A DNA stretch of 64,000 bases from positions 2,852,001-2,916,000 of the forward strand of contig NZ_QFFJ01000002.1 of assembly GCF_003308995.1 (NCBI RefSeq). Reading direction: 5' to 3'. Made by a program: the position numbers and the translations under genes. Below, in pieces: positions 50,477-59,438 of this stretch. This DNA is from Chitinophaga flava (lineage in GTDB: Bacteria; Bacteroidota; Bacteroidia; Chitinophagales; Chitinophagaceae). Under the pieces are notes generated by a model, which saw only the letters and a list, made by a program, of their open reading frames with translations, was not told the origin of the DNA and did no database searches. Position 1 is the first letter of the stretch. Each line of letters opens with the position of its first letter.

Positions 50477-52288
50477 ATGTCTTTATACACCCGGACCACC
50501 TTTACCATCGGCGAAAGTCGCTTTTCCTCTTTTCATTCCCTGCAGCTGTCGCAGACCATTCAGGGACATCACACATTTGAGATATTGATTGGTTATGACT
50601 GGCTCTCCCAGCTCGGCAAAGGCCTGTTCACCGCCGGCAGGGAATTCCTCGGAAAGGAAATCAGCATTACCATTGAACCCGTAGCTGCGCCAGGGACTTA
50701 TAAGCCGCTGCAATTCAACGGGATCGTGACTGGCATCAACGCCGGCAAGGAAAGTGATGGCACCCATGGCTTCTGTATCGTTAAGGGATATAGCCCCACC
50801 ATTCTGCTGGAAGACGATCCCCATATCGCCAGCTTTGAAATGAAATCCCTGCAGGAGATCGTATCTCAGGCGATGAAAGGAGCCAGTCCCTACTGCAGCT
50901 CCCCATCCATCAATCCTTCCACCACTGAAGCACTGAAATATATCGTACAATACAAGGAAACCACCCAGCATTTCCTGGAACGCCTGGCTGCCCGCTATGG
51001 CGAATGGTATTTCTACGACGGACAAAAAATCGTATTCGGCAACTATAGCCCGCAGGAAACTTCCCTGACCCATCAGGTAGACCTGGTCGATTTTGACCTC
51101 GGTCTGGAAGTACAGCCCAACAATACCCGGTTTACAGGCTATGAATACCGCCGCAACCAGGTAGTGGAAAATGAAACCACTGCACAGCCCTCCGGAAAAA
51201 TGAACCAGTATTCCGCCCATATGCAGGACGTGAGCGACCGCTTATATCGCAAAACATCCTTGCACAAGCTGAATCACGGCTTCGACAGTGCCGCTAAGGA
51301 AACAGTGGACGACTTTACCCTCCTGCAGAAAAAAGGACGCCAGGCCCGTATGGTGGTGCTCAAAGGTACCAGTCAGCATACAGCCCTGCGTATAGGCGAT
51401 ATCATCTCCATCAATGAAAGTGTATTCGGCACCGCCAATCACGGCCAGTTTGTAGTAACGCGCCTGGAACATATGTGTACGGAAAACGGCCTGTATAAAA
51501 ATACATTTGAAGCCATCCCTGCAGATACAGCCATGCCTGAAATCAATCTGCAGCCCCTGGCCGGCTGTGAGCCACAAAGCGCCATCGTTACCGACAACAA
51601 CGACCCCAAAGGGCTGGGCCGCATCCGTGCCCGCTTCCGCTGGCAGCAACAAGGCTCCACACCCTGGATCAGACTTATCGCTCCCCATGGCGGCAGCGGT
51701 AAAGGGTTTTATTTTGTGCCCGAACTCGGCGAAGAAGTATGGATAGGCTTCGAAAATGGTAATCCGGAAGCTCCCTATGTGATGGGCACCGCCTATAACG
51801 GTGACGCCAAAACGGACTACGGTGATCCTCAGAACAATATCAAAGCCATCCGTACCCGCAGCGGCCATACCATCCGCCTCGATGATGCCGACGGCGCCGA
51901 AAGTATTACCATCACCGATAAAAACGGCAACGTCATCCAACTGGATACCGCCGGAAAAAATATCCATATCACCGCGTTGGAGTCTATTAATCTCACCGCC
52001 AAAAATATTAATCTCAAAGCTTCAGAAAACGTAAGTGTAGACGCAGGCAAAAACGTGGAAACTACCGCCGGCGCCGATGTGAAGGTGACTGCCGTTGATG
52101 ACTATACGCTGACAGCCACCAACATCAGTGAAGAAGCTCATGAAGATATTACACAAACAGCCCTGGATGCTATGAAAATGCGTTCTGCCACCATGAGCAT
52201 GTATACCACCCTCGGTGATATCAAAATCATCGGCAGCGGTACCACCATCCTGCAAGGCAACAAAATGGTCAAGATCTCAAAAGGCTAA
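50477..52288 (+). CDS. VgrG-type spike protein
   Basis: A 603-residue VgrG of the type VI secretion or contractile-injection kind. Residues 1 to about 340 form the gp27-like base ('FEILIGYDWLSQLGKGLFTA', 'ETTQHFLERLAARYGEWYFY'). A gp5-like OB-fold follows ('AIVTDNNDPKGLGRIRARFR', 'PWIRLIAPHGGSGKGFYFVP', 'ENGNPEAPYVMGTAYNG'). The C-terminal triple-stranded beta-helix shows regular repeats ('ITALESINLTAKNINLKASE'). No other sheath, baseplate, PAAR or effector gene is in the window, so it is an orphan VgrG. No toxin domain extends from the beta-helix. A 254-bp AT-rich gap upstream holds its promoter and that of the divergent Hpt unit. Confidence 0.92.
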   Translation: MSLYTRTTFTIGESRFSSFHSLQLSQTIQGHHTFEILIGYDWLSQLGKGLFTAGREFLGKEISITIEPVAAPGTYKPLQFNGIVTGINAGKESDGTHGFCIVKGYSPTILLEDDPHIASFEMKSLQEIVSQAMKGASPYCSSPSINPSTTEALKYIVQYKETTQHFLERLAARYGEWYFYDGQKIVFGNYSPQETSLTHQVDLVDFDLGLEVQPNNTRFTGYEYRRNQVVENETTAQPSGKMNQYSAHMQDVSDRLYRKTSLHKLNHGFDSAAKETVDDFTLLQKKGRQARMVVLKGTSQHTALRIGDIISINESVFGTANHGQFVVTRLEHMCTENGLYKNTFEAIPADTAMPEINLQPLAGCEPQSAIVTDNNDPKGLGRIRARFRWQQQGSTPWIRLIAPHGGSGKGFYFVPELGEEVWIGFENGNPEAPYVMGTAYNGDAKTDYGDPQNNIKAIRTRSGHTIRLDDADGAESITITDKNGNVIQLDTAGKNIHITALESINLTAKNINLKASENVSVDAGKNVETTAGADVKVTAVDDYTLTATNISEEAHEDITQTALDAMKMRSATMSMYTTLGDIKIIGSGTTILQGNKMVKISKG

Positions 52289-52313
52289 TCTCAGCTCCCA
52301 AATAAATCAAATA

Positions 52314-52337
52314 TAGCCCAGGACTTTAGTCCTGGGC
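52314..52337 (+). repeat. REP palindrome copy
   Basis: The palindrome CCCAGGACTTTAGTCCTGGG spans 52317-52336, flanked by TAG on the left and C on the right. It matches the other two perfect copies exactly. It lies between the convergent ends of vgrG and the MarR gene and could act as a terminator-like hairpin, though no T-run follows. Confidence 0.85.
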
Positions 52338-52354
52338 CACTTTATAATAATATA

Positions 52355-52846
52355 TCAAACGTCGGATTGTTCGAGCAGACTGATTTTGATCCTTTTGTAC
52401 ATGCTCTTTTTGTCCAGTGCCAGTTCCAGTTCTGACAATACCTGCAGCATGTTTGCACTGGCTTCCTCCAGCCATTTCTTATTCTCATCCCGGATCACAG
52501 CCAGCACAGGGCTGAGTTTTTTATAGGTCTGTTTACCGGCGGCTGTCAGGGAGATCAGCCTTCTGCGTGCATCTTTGCTGTCGGTGGTGGTTTTGACCAG
52601 TCCATGTGCCAGCATCTGTTCTACAAACTGTACCACTGCCGGATGGGTGAGCTGCAACGATTCAGATATCTCAGTAATGCCCAGTTGTTTTTGTCTGACA
52701 AGTAGTTCCAGAATCAGGTACCATCGCGCCTCAAAGGCCAGGCCGGCTTCTTTATATATCCTGCTTACATCCTGCGAAAGGCGATCGCTCAGCCTTTTCA
52801 GACGGGTGGCCAGTGCCAGTTCTTCCAGTTCATTAACGAGATTCAT
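52355..52846 (-). CDS. MarR-family transcriptional regulator
   Basis: A 163-residue winged-helix regulator. The DNA-binding core is 'QKQLGITEISESLQLTHPAV' with 'VEQMLAHGLVKTTTDSKDAR' and the wing 'RRLISLTAAGKQTYKKL'. Long terminal helices form the dimer interface. It starts 20 bp after the stop of the TonB-dependent receptor gene on the same strand, so it is probably the last gene of that transcript and may control it. Confidence 0.92.
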   Translation of the reverse strand: MNLVNELEELALATRLKRLSDRLSQDVSRIYKEAGLAFEARWYLILELLVRQKQLGITEISESLQLTHPAVVQFVEQMLAHGLVKTTTDSKDARRRLISLTAAGKQTYKKLSPVLAVIRDENKKWLEEASANMLQVLSELELALDKKSMYKRIKISLLEQSDV

Positions 52847-52865
52847 GGAACTAATATATCAATTT

Positions 52866-55304
52866 TTACCCGGCCCTCCGTTTTTCTTCTTCTGCGCCAC
52901 CGGTCTTTTTACTGCTGCTATTGCCAGTGCTTTTACCGAATTTATAATTGAAGGTAAACGTCAATACACGGCTGTCTCTCCGCTGAAGAAATGTCTCACC
53001 ATAACCCGTCAACCGGGTGAAGGCACTGGTGCGGCTGGAACCAAAAACATCAGACAGGTTCAGCTTGAGGGACGCTTTTTTATGCCATAGCTGCCGTTGT
53101 GCGCCGATGTTCACAAACCAGAAATCCTTCAGGTCCAGGAAACCATAGTAGGAAGGGCTGTCATAACTACCGGTGATCTCCAGGGTGGTGTTGGCATTTA
53201 TGATCACGGTATTGGTGGAATTGAAGCTGAAAGTGACCCTGCTGGCATTCAGATGGGTATTGACAAGATCGCCTTTGTATTCTCCGTAATATACCAGCGC
53301 ATCGTTGGTGCTGTTCAGCCATTTGCCGACAGTGATCGGAAAACTGAAGCTGAAGTTGTAATAATTGTAACGGGCAAGGTTGCGGCCTGTCTGGATCACG
53401 CTATTGGGAAGCGTGTCGGGAGACAGCACCATCAGGATATTATCAGTAGTGGTACTGAACCCGATTTTGGTGACATACTTTTCCAGGAAGGTATGGGTCA
53501 GTTCCGCCGACTCCGTGATTTCCGGATTCAGATAGGGGTTACCGGTAGCGTAGGTCAGCGGGTCCAGAAATACCTTGAAGGGATTCAGATCTCTATAGGA
53601 GGGCCTGTTGATCCGGCGGCTCACAGATAAGCCCAGGTCATGTGTTTTGTTGAAAGTATATCCAATATAACCGCTGGGGAAGAACTGAGTATAGTGGCGG
53701 TCAAAGTTGTCTTTACTGGTCACCTGTACTCCTTTGGCATTGGTGTTTTCCACGCGTAGGCCTGCCTGTATGCTGAGTCGGGGCCATTTTTTGGATGCAT
53801 TCAGATAGGCTGCATGGATGTTTTCATCATAGATAAAATGGTTGCTTTTGCCCGCATCTAGTATATCCGTGCCATTGCTCCTGTCAAAAAAACGAACATC
53901 GTTATCAGCCTTTACCCAGCTGCTTTTGATGCCGGCATCCAGCTTTGCGTCGATAGCTTTCAGGGGCTGGGTATAATCTGCTTTTACAGACCGGATAAGA
54001 AGATCGCCCTGAAGATCGCCGTAGAGTACATAGGACGGCTTAACCGGATAGTGGTAGGAGGTGGTGTAGTTCTGGGTTTCACTGGAGGTAAACCGGGCGT
54101 AGTCCAGGTCCAGACTTAATTCTCTGCCAGTGGTGTCCAGTTTATGTTTGTAGTTGAGGTTGATGCTTCCATTGTTTCTCTGAGGATGATTATCACCGAG
54201 GGTCAGGAAGGAGCCTGCTTTCTGTTGATGTGCATCAAGAGACTGACCATCACTATGTGTAGTGATGTCATTTTTGCTGAAGATGCCGTTGGCCACAATG
54301 CCTACCACAATGTCTGATGTGAGGCTGTAATCCGCGCCAATACGGGCGTTGTGACTATTTGTGCTGTGGCGGAAAAAGTTCTGATAATTGTTGCTGCCGG
54401 TGTATTCATTGTTATTGTCGTAAAACTGCCGTTCAATGGTAAGGTCATTAAAATCCTGCCGGAACGCATAGTTATAGGAACCAAAGATATTGACCCGTTT
54501 CAATTTGCTGTTGAAGTTGAATGAAGGGTTCAGTTTGGGATATCTGCCCTGGCCATAGCTGAGAGATGCGTTACCGTTAGTGCCGCTACTGTTCCCTTTT
54601 TTGAGGCGGATATCGATAATGCCGGAGGTGCCTGCTGCATCATATTTGGCGGAAGGGTTGGTGATCAGCTCTATTTTTTCGATCTGGTTGGCAGACAGGT
54701 TTCTGAGCAGGTTGGCCAGTTCCTGGCCTGACATGGGCACGAGTTTACCATCTATCATGAAGAGTACGCCCTGTCTGCCGCGCATGGCAATGTTATCATT
54801 CTGATCGATGGTGATGCCCGGTGCTTTTTGCAGCACTTCAAGGGCGGTGCTGCCGGCGGCAGAGATAGAACTGGCCACATTAAGGACCGTTTTGTCGTAC
54901 TGCTGCTGGATAAATGGTTTGACTGCCACCACATTGGTTTCGCGCAGGGTGGTGGAGGTGGGCTGCAACCTGATGGTGCCCAGCTGAGTGGTTTGTCGCA
55001 GCGTGATAGGAGCGGACAGCCAGGGGCTGTAGGCCATGCTTTGAGTGGCCACCAGGTATTCGCCGGCTGGTATCCGATCGAAGTTGAAATTACCTTGTGC
55101 GTCGGTATATTCCAGCTTGACCAGTTTTTTATCAGCTGCTGTCAGCAGCTGTACCACTACATCTTTTGCAGGACTGTTGTCTGCTGTGGCGAAAGTACCT
55201 TTAATCGCGTAGGATGCAGGCGTGGTCTGAGAAAATGCATTATTTATGTAAGTAGTAACATAAATTAACATGACAAAGGCATAAATGGATAATCGTTTCA
55301 TCAT
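52866..55304 (-). CDS. TonB-dependent receptor with carboxypeptidase-like N-domain (OMP beta-barrel family)
   Basis: From the double ATG at 55304/55301 (about 812 residues); longer in-frame starts give an unlikely N-terminus. After a signal peptide ('MLIYVTTYINNAFSQ') comes a carboxypeptidase-regulatory domain ('YAIKGTFATADNSPAKDVVV'), a plug-like region with 'LEVLQKAPGITIDQNDNIAM' and 'IDGKLVPMSGQELANLLRNL', and the OMP_b-brl_3-type barrel, ending in a Ser/Lys/Glu-rich tail. Such receptors are not paired with SusD. The substrate could be a peptide, siderophore or metal complex. MarR follows in the same transcript. Confidence 0.9.
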   Translation of the reverse strand: MMKRLSIYAFVMLIYVTTYINNAFSQTTPASYAIKGTFATADNSPAKDVVVQLLTAADKKLVKLEYTDAQGNFNFDRIPAGEYLVATQSMAYSPWLSAPITLRQTTQLGTIRLQPTSTTLRETNVVAVKPFIQQQYDKTVLNVASSISAAGSTALEVLQKAPGITIDQNDNIAMRGRQGVLFMIDGKLVPMSGQELANLLRNLSANQIEKIELITNPSAKYDAAGTSGIIDIRLKKGNSSGTNGNASLSYGQGRYPKLNPSFNFNSKLKRVNIFGSYNYAFRQDFNDLTIERQFYDNNNEYTGSNNYQNFFRHSTNSHNARIGADYSLTSDIVVGIVANGIFSKNDITTHSDGQSLDAHQQKAGSFLTLGDNHPQRNNGSINLNYKHKLDTTGRELSLDLDYARFTSSETQNYTTSYHYPVKPSYVLYGDLQGDLLIRSVKADYTQPLKAIDAKLDAGIKSSWVKADNDVRFFDRSNGTDILDAGKSNHFIYDENIHAAYLNASKKWPRLSIQAGLRVENTNAKGVQVTSKDNFDRHYTQFFPSGYIGYTFNKTHDLGLSVSRRINRPSYRDLNPFKVFLDPLTYATGNPYLNPEITESAELTHTFLEKYVTKIGFSTTTDNILMVLSPDTLPNSVIQTGRNLARYNYYNFSFSFPITVGKWLNSTNDALVYYGEYKGDLVNTHLNASRVTFSFNSTNTVIINANTTLEITGSYDSPSYYGFLDLKDFWFVNIGAQRQLWHKKASLKLNLSDVFGSSRTSAFTRLTGYGETFLQRRDSRVLTFTFNYKFGKSTGNSSSKKTGGAEEEKRRAG

Positions 55305-55435
55305 TTGGGGAGGATTGAATTTTGAAACAAAAATAGTACGAATGTTTTCGTATTTGTATGGGTAATAGTAATTACTTACATAAATATTTATTGCTGGTTG
55401 CCGGAATGGATAAACGGTGTAAGGAAGATAAAAAA

Positions 55436-55473
55436 AGAACAGGCGCACCCATATAGGCAGGGGCGCCTGTTCT
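55436..55473 (-). terminator. Intrinsic terminator of the NTF2-like gene
   Basis: AGAACAGGCGC at 55436-55446 pairs perfectly with GCGCCTGTTCT at 55463-55473. Read on the minus strand the stem is followed by TTTTTTTATC. It lies 23 bp beyond the stop of the NTF2-like gene. Confidence 0.85.
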
Positions 55474-55495
55474 AAAAGTGTTTTGTAGGGGGAGA

Positions 55496-55966
55496 CTATT
55501 GTGCTGCCTTTTCCTCCTCTACGCAGGCATCTTTGCGGCGGGTGTCAATGACATACTGGATTTTCCATTTCCCGTTGAGTTTTACGAGCTGGAATACATT
55601 AACACCACAGTGGTGGAACTGGCCCTGATAATAATAACGATAGGGCGTCCAAACGGAGGCCAGGGCAGCATCGATATGTATGGCTCCATAGGTGATACGT
55701 TCGTCGACATCTCCTTTGGGCGTTTTACCGATTATCTCCGCAAAACGGGCCACGGATACATTTTTAACTTCCGTTTTTCCATTTTCGTTGCTGATGGTCT
55801 GAAATACGGCATTAGGGGAGAAACATTCCTTTAAAGTGGTGCTGTCGCTGCTGTGCATAGCGGTAAATAATTTATCTACAGCATGTTTTACGGCGGCTGT
55901 GTCAGACTGGGCTTTGAGGGAGGCGGTTGCCAGCAGGCATAACAGGGTAACGTATAGGTAACGCAT
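55496..55966 (-). CDS. Secreted NTF2-like (SnoaL/DUF4440-type) protein
   Basis: A 156-residue protein with signal peptide ('YLYVTLLCLLATASLKAQ') and an NTF2-like fold: 'VKHAVDKLFTAMHSSDSTTL', 'CFSPNAVFQTIS' and 'QLVKLNGKWKIQYVIDTR' near the end. Members of this fold range from enzymes to binding proteins, and no catalytic residues can be assigned. The Cys near the C-terminus (DACVEEEK) may be incidental. It is monocistronic with its own terminator. Confidence 0.82.
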   Translation of the reverse strand: MRYLYVTLLCLLATASLKAQSDTAAVKHAVDKLFTAMHSSDSTTLKECFSPNAVFQTISNENGKTEVKNVSVARFAEIIGKTPKGDVDERITYGAIHIDAALASVWTPYRYYYQGQFHHCGVNVFQLVKLNGKWKIQYVIDTRRKDACVEEEKAAQ

Positions 55967-55991
55967 CTTTTTTGTAACTAAAGTAAGTTAT

Positions 55992-56879
55992 TTATTCCGG
56001 TTTGAAATGCTGCCGGATGTGATTGATAAATTGCCGGATCAGCAGATTTTGTTTGTCGAGGTAGGCGGCTTTCCAGGTGCGTTTGCGTAGTGGTGACTTC
56101 AGCGGAAGGGTCACGAGGTCCCTGTTTTTCAGGTAGGGGGCTATAGCCCAGGTAGCAAAGATACTAATGCCCATGCCGGCATGGATCATTTCCACGATGG
56201 CTTCTGTCAGCTGCAGCCGGGTGATGCTGGCAGGTGGTGATTCCCGGAAGAACTCGTGCAGCCCGCTATAGGCACTGGATTCTTCGGCTACATCATAGGT
56301 CAGCAGGTTTTCGGTGGCAAAATCTACGGCAGATAATGATTTGCGGCCAACCAACGGATGCCGGCCAGGCAGTACCGCCACCAGATTGTCGGAAAATAAA
56401 GACTGGGTCTGAATGGCCGGATGGGGGGCCGTGTTACTGATGATGGCCAGATCCAGCTCCCCGTTCATCAGATAGGTCAGTGGCTTCTGTGTGGCTGCCA
56501 CTACTATCGATATCTCCACTTCTGTATGCAGGGCCTTCAGCTGACTGATAACACGCGGCAACCAGTGATAACTGGTATAACACTCCGTGCTGATACGCAG
56601 ACTGTGTAACCGGCCTTTGCGGCAAGCTTGTATGTCTTCCTGCAGCCGGGCCAGTTGTGGTAATATACTGGTGGCACTCTCCATGATCCTTCTGCCGGCA
56701 GGCGTCAGCAACAGCTTTTTATTGACCCGCTCAAACAACTGCATGCCTGCCCGTTTTTCCAGGTCTTTCAACTGATGGCTCAGCGCGCTCTGTGTCAGAA
56801 ACATTTTATCAGCAGCACGGGTAAGGGAACCTTGCTCCACAATATGTGCTACCAGCTGCAGATCATTGGTTGTAATCAT
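55992..56879 (-). CDS. LysR-family transcriptional regulator
   Basis: A 295-residue regulator with N-terminal winged helix ('LVAHIVEQGSLTRAADKMFL', 'TQSALSHQLKDLEKRAGMQL') and a periplasmic-binding-like effector domain ('HPAIQTQSLFSDNLVAVLPG', 'IVEMIHAGMGISIFATW'). It resembles the MetR branch of the family. It is divergent from the thioredoxin-fold gene with 84 bp between starts, and such divergent genes are usual LysR targets. Confidence 0.92.
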   Translation of the reverse strand: MITTNDLQLVAHIVEQGSLTRAADKMFLTQSALSHQLKDLEKRAGMQLFERVNKKLLLTPAGRRIMESATSILPQLARLQEDIQACRKGRLHSLRISTECYTSYHWLPRVISQLKALHTEVEISIVVAATQKPLTYLMNGELDLAIISNTAPHPAIQTQSLFSDNLVAVLPGRHPLVGRKSLSAVDFATENLLTYDVAEESSAYSGLHEFFRESPPASITRLQLTEAIVEMIHAGMGISIFATWAIAPYLKNRDLVTLPLKSPLRKRTWKAAYLDKQNLLIRQFINHIRQHFKPE

Positions 56880-56963
56880 GAGAGATTTTCATTAAAAATA
56901 CGAAAACTATTCATTTTTATAATGAATGTGGTGCTGCTACCTTTGAATCATAAAATTCATTTT

Positions 56964-57554
56964 ATGCAAACAACCGTAAAACACTTCACAGAACAAAACG
57001 TGGATGAGGCGTTTAAACTGGCCAGGGCCACTAAAAAGGCTGTATTGATCGATTTCTGGTCTGTAGGCTGTAAAGGCTGCCTGCGGATGGACGAACTCAC
57101 CTACGAAGATGAGTCGGTACAGGAATACCTCGAACAAAACTATGTGTTGGTAAAATACAACACCGGCAACCTCACCAAGGCATTTTCAGACAAGTACCTG
57201 GTGCATGCCCTGATATGGACCCCGGCGTTGTTTATGTACACACCCGATGGCCGTGTGATCCGTCAGGTAGCCGGTTATCTGTCTCCGCATCAGTTCATCG
57301 CCGAACTGACACTGGGCAAAGCGATGCTGCAGGTACGCATCGGACAGCCGGCTGCGGCTATTCCTTTGTTGCAGGAATTGCCTTACAGCAGTGAATATCC
57401 TTCCCTGCATCAGGAAGCTTTGTATTGGGCTGGTGTAGCGGCTTTTTTCGCAGCTCACAGGGATTTCGATGCACTGGTACCTTACTGGCAGGAACTGAGA
57501 AGCAGTTATCCCGGATCGGTATGGGCGGAGAAAGCAGATTTTCTGCCAGCGTAA
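56964..57554 (+). CDS. Thioredoxin-fold protein with CxxC motif
   Basis: From ATG 56964 (196 residues), which places 'ATKKAVLIDFWSVGCKGCLR' near the N-terminus. The active-site CKGC follows W as in DsbD-gamma and thioredoxin-like proteins; no signal peptide is present, so it is cytoplasmic. The thioredoxin domain covers residues 1 to about 120 ('ALIWTPALFMYTPDGRVIRQ' holds the cis-Pro region). The remainder is TPR-like ('PAAAIPLLQELPYSSEYPSL', 'HQEALYWAGVAAFFAAH'). It is probably controlled by the divergent LysR gene. Confidence 0.82.
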   Translation: MQTTVKHFTEQNVDEAFKLARATKKAVLIDFWSVGCKGCLRMDELTYEDESVQEYLEQNYVLVKYNTGNLTKAFSDKYLVHALIWTPALFMYTPDGRVIRQVAGYLSPHQFIAELTLGKAMLQVRIGQPAAAIPLLQELPYSSEYPSLHQEALYWAGVAAFFAAHRDFDALVPYWQELRSSYPGSVWAEKADFLPA

Positions 57555-57612
57555 TGTTAACAGGGGTATAACGGTAATATATATACGTAATAGTTTTTTT
57601 CTGCCAGTAAAC

Positions 57613-57650
57613 AACAATGGCCTGTGCAAACTGCTGCACAGGCCATTGTT
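57613..57650. terminator. Long perfect bidirectional terminator
   Basis: AACAATGGCCTGTGCA at 57613-57628 pairs perfectly with TGCACAGGCCATTGTT at 57635-57650 around a 6-nt loop. It lies between the converging thioredoxin-fold and lipoprotein genes and ends both. Confidence 0.8.
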
Positions 57651-57670
57651 ATGGTATACGGCGTTGCGGA

Positions 57671-58132
57671 TCACGGATTGGCGTTTTCCACGGCGCTTAG
57701 CATGTCTGTTATATATTTCTCCAGCTTTTTCTTATCTACCGGATCGAGTTTTTCAGCTGCCACTTTTTTATCGTATTCTTTTTTGAGGTCATTGAGTTTG
57801 TCCATGTATTCATTGGCTTTTTTTCCGCTGTTGGTATTGACCAGTTTAGAAAGATACTTATGGAAGTCTTCCGCCAGGCTTCGGGCATTGGCTTTCTGGA
57901 AATCCGGCATGGCTATTTTAGACATCGCATGGTCGATATTGGACTGGATGGCAGCAACTACCGCGTTGACAGCGTTTGAATCGCTGGCAGCCTGCTGGGC
58001 CACGGATGCGTCAGCAGCATTGGCTGCTTCATTTGCTTTTTCCTTTGCGGCTTTTTCATCTTTTTGTTGTGTATTCTGACAGGCTGAAGCTATTGCCAGA
58101 CCAGCGAAGAGCAGATAAAACAGTTTTTTCAT
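57671..58132 (-). CDS. Small hypothetical lipoprotein
   Basis: A 153-residue lipoprotein with lipobox 'LAIASAC' followed by QNTQQK. A charged, Ala/Lys/Glu-rich helical region ('DEKAAKEKANEAANAADASV') is followed by a predicted helical domain ('FHKYLSKLVNTNSGKKANEY', 'KKEYDKKVAAEKLDPVDKKK'). No family is recognised. Low sequence complexity makes remote matches unreliable. Confidence 0.7.
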   Translation of the reverse strand: MKKLFYLLFAGLAIASACQNTQQKDEKAAKEKANEAANAADASVAQQAASDSNAVNAVVAAIQSNIDHAMSKIAMPDFQKANARSLAEDFHKYLSKLVNTNSGKKANEYMDKLNDLKKEYDKKVAAEKLDPVDKKKLEKYITDMLSAVENANP

Positions 58133-58197
58133 GGAAATGATTTTAGATCAGGAATAGATGGTCCTGTAGGGAACAACCGATTCCAGCTAATTGTTCA

Positions 58198-59178
58198 TCA
58201 GTGGCCTGTGGACTGGCTCTTCAGTTCCAGCTGATGTTTTACCAGTTCAAAATATCTGACATCCTCTTTCTCAAATATTTTTGTTCCTCCCAGCAAATAT
58301 GCCCGCATCAGGTATTCCCGGGCTTCATGTTCTTCTCCGGTTTCCAGCATGATCTGGCCGAGCCTTAGCATGGTAAAGGCGTTGAGCGATCCGTTTTCTA
58401 CAATATTGGATTTGGCAGCCAGCAGGTATTGCAGGGCTTCCTGGTATTTTTTCAGCATAAAGCAGGCATCACCGATGGCGGTGTTGAGCCAGCCGCTGTC
58501 GCTGAAATACTCTTGTGGAGGGGGTATGAGGTCCAGTGCCTGTATCCATATTCTGGCGGCCTTTGCATAGTTGCGTTCATCATAGGCTTCCTGGCCTTTG
58601 GTGTTCAGTGTTTCGATCTGACGGGTAATGTCGGTCGTTATCTCTGCGGATGTAGCGGCATGCCGGGTTCGTTCTGCCTGTATTACTTCCTGCTGAAAAT
58701 ACTGCTGGATAACAACTTCGTCATTCAGTTTGCCATCGGCAATAGTCCTGTAAAACCGGGGCATCCCCTGAAATTCGTGCATCCGCACCCCGTAACGCCT
58801 CGCCATGCGGAAGATGGTTTTGGCCTGTGCCGTTTTTTGAAGATACAACAGGGAGGCACCCAGTAAAACATAGGGTTTGGTTTCCCTGACTGGCTCGCCA
58901 CCGCCTTCCACATCTGCCGCCCACTGACCAGCCAGATTATGTGCTTCATGTAAACGACCGGCTGATAACAGGTAAGGGATATGATTGCTCAACACCAGAT
59001 ACGTATATTTGTTATCAAATTTGGGCTCCGGTACCAGTGCCCAGGCAGCAGCTGTAGTATTGGCTGCCAACTGCACGTCAGATTCCCGTAATCCTTCTGC
59101 ATCCCGCAGCAGATCATGCAGGATATTTGCTAATTCATCTGGTAAAACGGCGGTTTTTGCATTCTTTTTGGTTACCAT
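58198..59178 (-). CDS. Tetratricopeptide-repeat protein
   Basis: A 326-residue cytoplasmic helical protein with TPR-like repeats in its second half: 'LNTKGQEAYDERNYAKAARI', 'LNTAIGDACFMLKKYQEALQ' and 'LRLGQIMLETGEEHEAREYL' with MRAYLLGG. The last part matches a recurring family ending in 'LMRAYxLxG..IFE.ED' that I recall near toxin and secretion genes, but a specific role is not established. It stands alone. Confidence 0.7.
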   Translation of the reverse strand: MVTKKNAKTAVLPDELANILHDLLRDAEGLRESDVQLAANTTAAAWALVPEPKFDNKYTYLVLSNHIPYLLSAGRLHEAHNLAGQWAADVEGGGEPVRETKPYVLLGASLLYLQKTAQAKTIFRMARRYGVRMHEFQGMPRFYRTIADGKLNDEVVIQQYFQQEVIQAERTRHAATSAEITTDITRQIETLNTKGQEAYDERNYAKAARIWIQALDLIPPPQEYFSDSGWLNTAIGDACFMLKKYQEALQYLLAAKSNIVENGSLNAFTMLRLGQIMLETGEEHEAREYLMRAYLLGGTKIFEKEDVRYFELVKHQLELKSQSTGH

Positions 59179-59390
59179 AAATGACAGGGGATAATGATGT
59201 TGTTAACAAAGTTGAAAGGTAATATTTTTATTAATTGAAACAAGCGCTTTCCCGCAATTGATAAGGATTCTATCAGATTGATATCATCAGGGTTATTCGT
59301 AAAATATCATCGATTAACGGTCAGTTAACACATACTTAATTCAACACATAGTGTAAGTTTTCCTGCTTTTTGTTTCTTTAACGGCATATC

Positions 59391-59430
59391 TGTTTATCAC
59401 CGTTTTTAACTTGTTTTTATCACCGTTTTT
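59391..59430 (+). promoter_or_regulatory. Direct repeats upstream of the P450 gene
   Basis: TTTATCACCGTTTTT occurs at 59393-59407 and again at 59416-59430, 23 bp apart, each followed by a CTTGT-like stretch. The first copy extends to TGTTTATCACCG (59391-59402), which recurs exactly upstream of the terpene synthase gene (complement of 61635-61646). The repeats lie 38-78 bp before the P450 start. Confidence 0.65.
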
Positions 59431-59438
59431 CTTGTACC

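Noticed and set aside
50483..51220. Long open frame (245 codons) on the minus strand
   Set aside because: Antisense to vgrG, which has clear domain matches over the same stretch. The antisense translation shows no recognisable motif.
50477..52288. Complete type VI secretion cluster
   Set aside because: Only VgrG is present. No sheath, baseplate, Hcp, ClpV or membrane-complex genes are found in the surrounding 15 kb.
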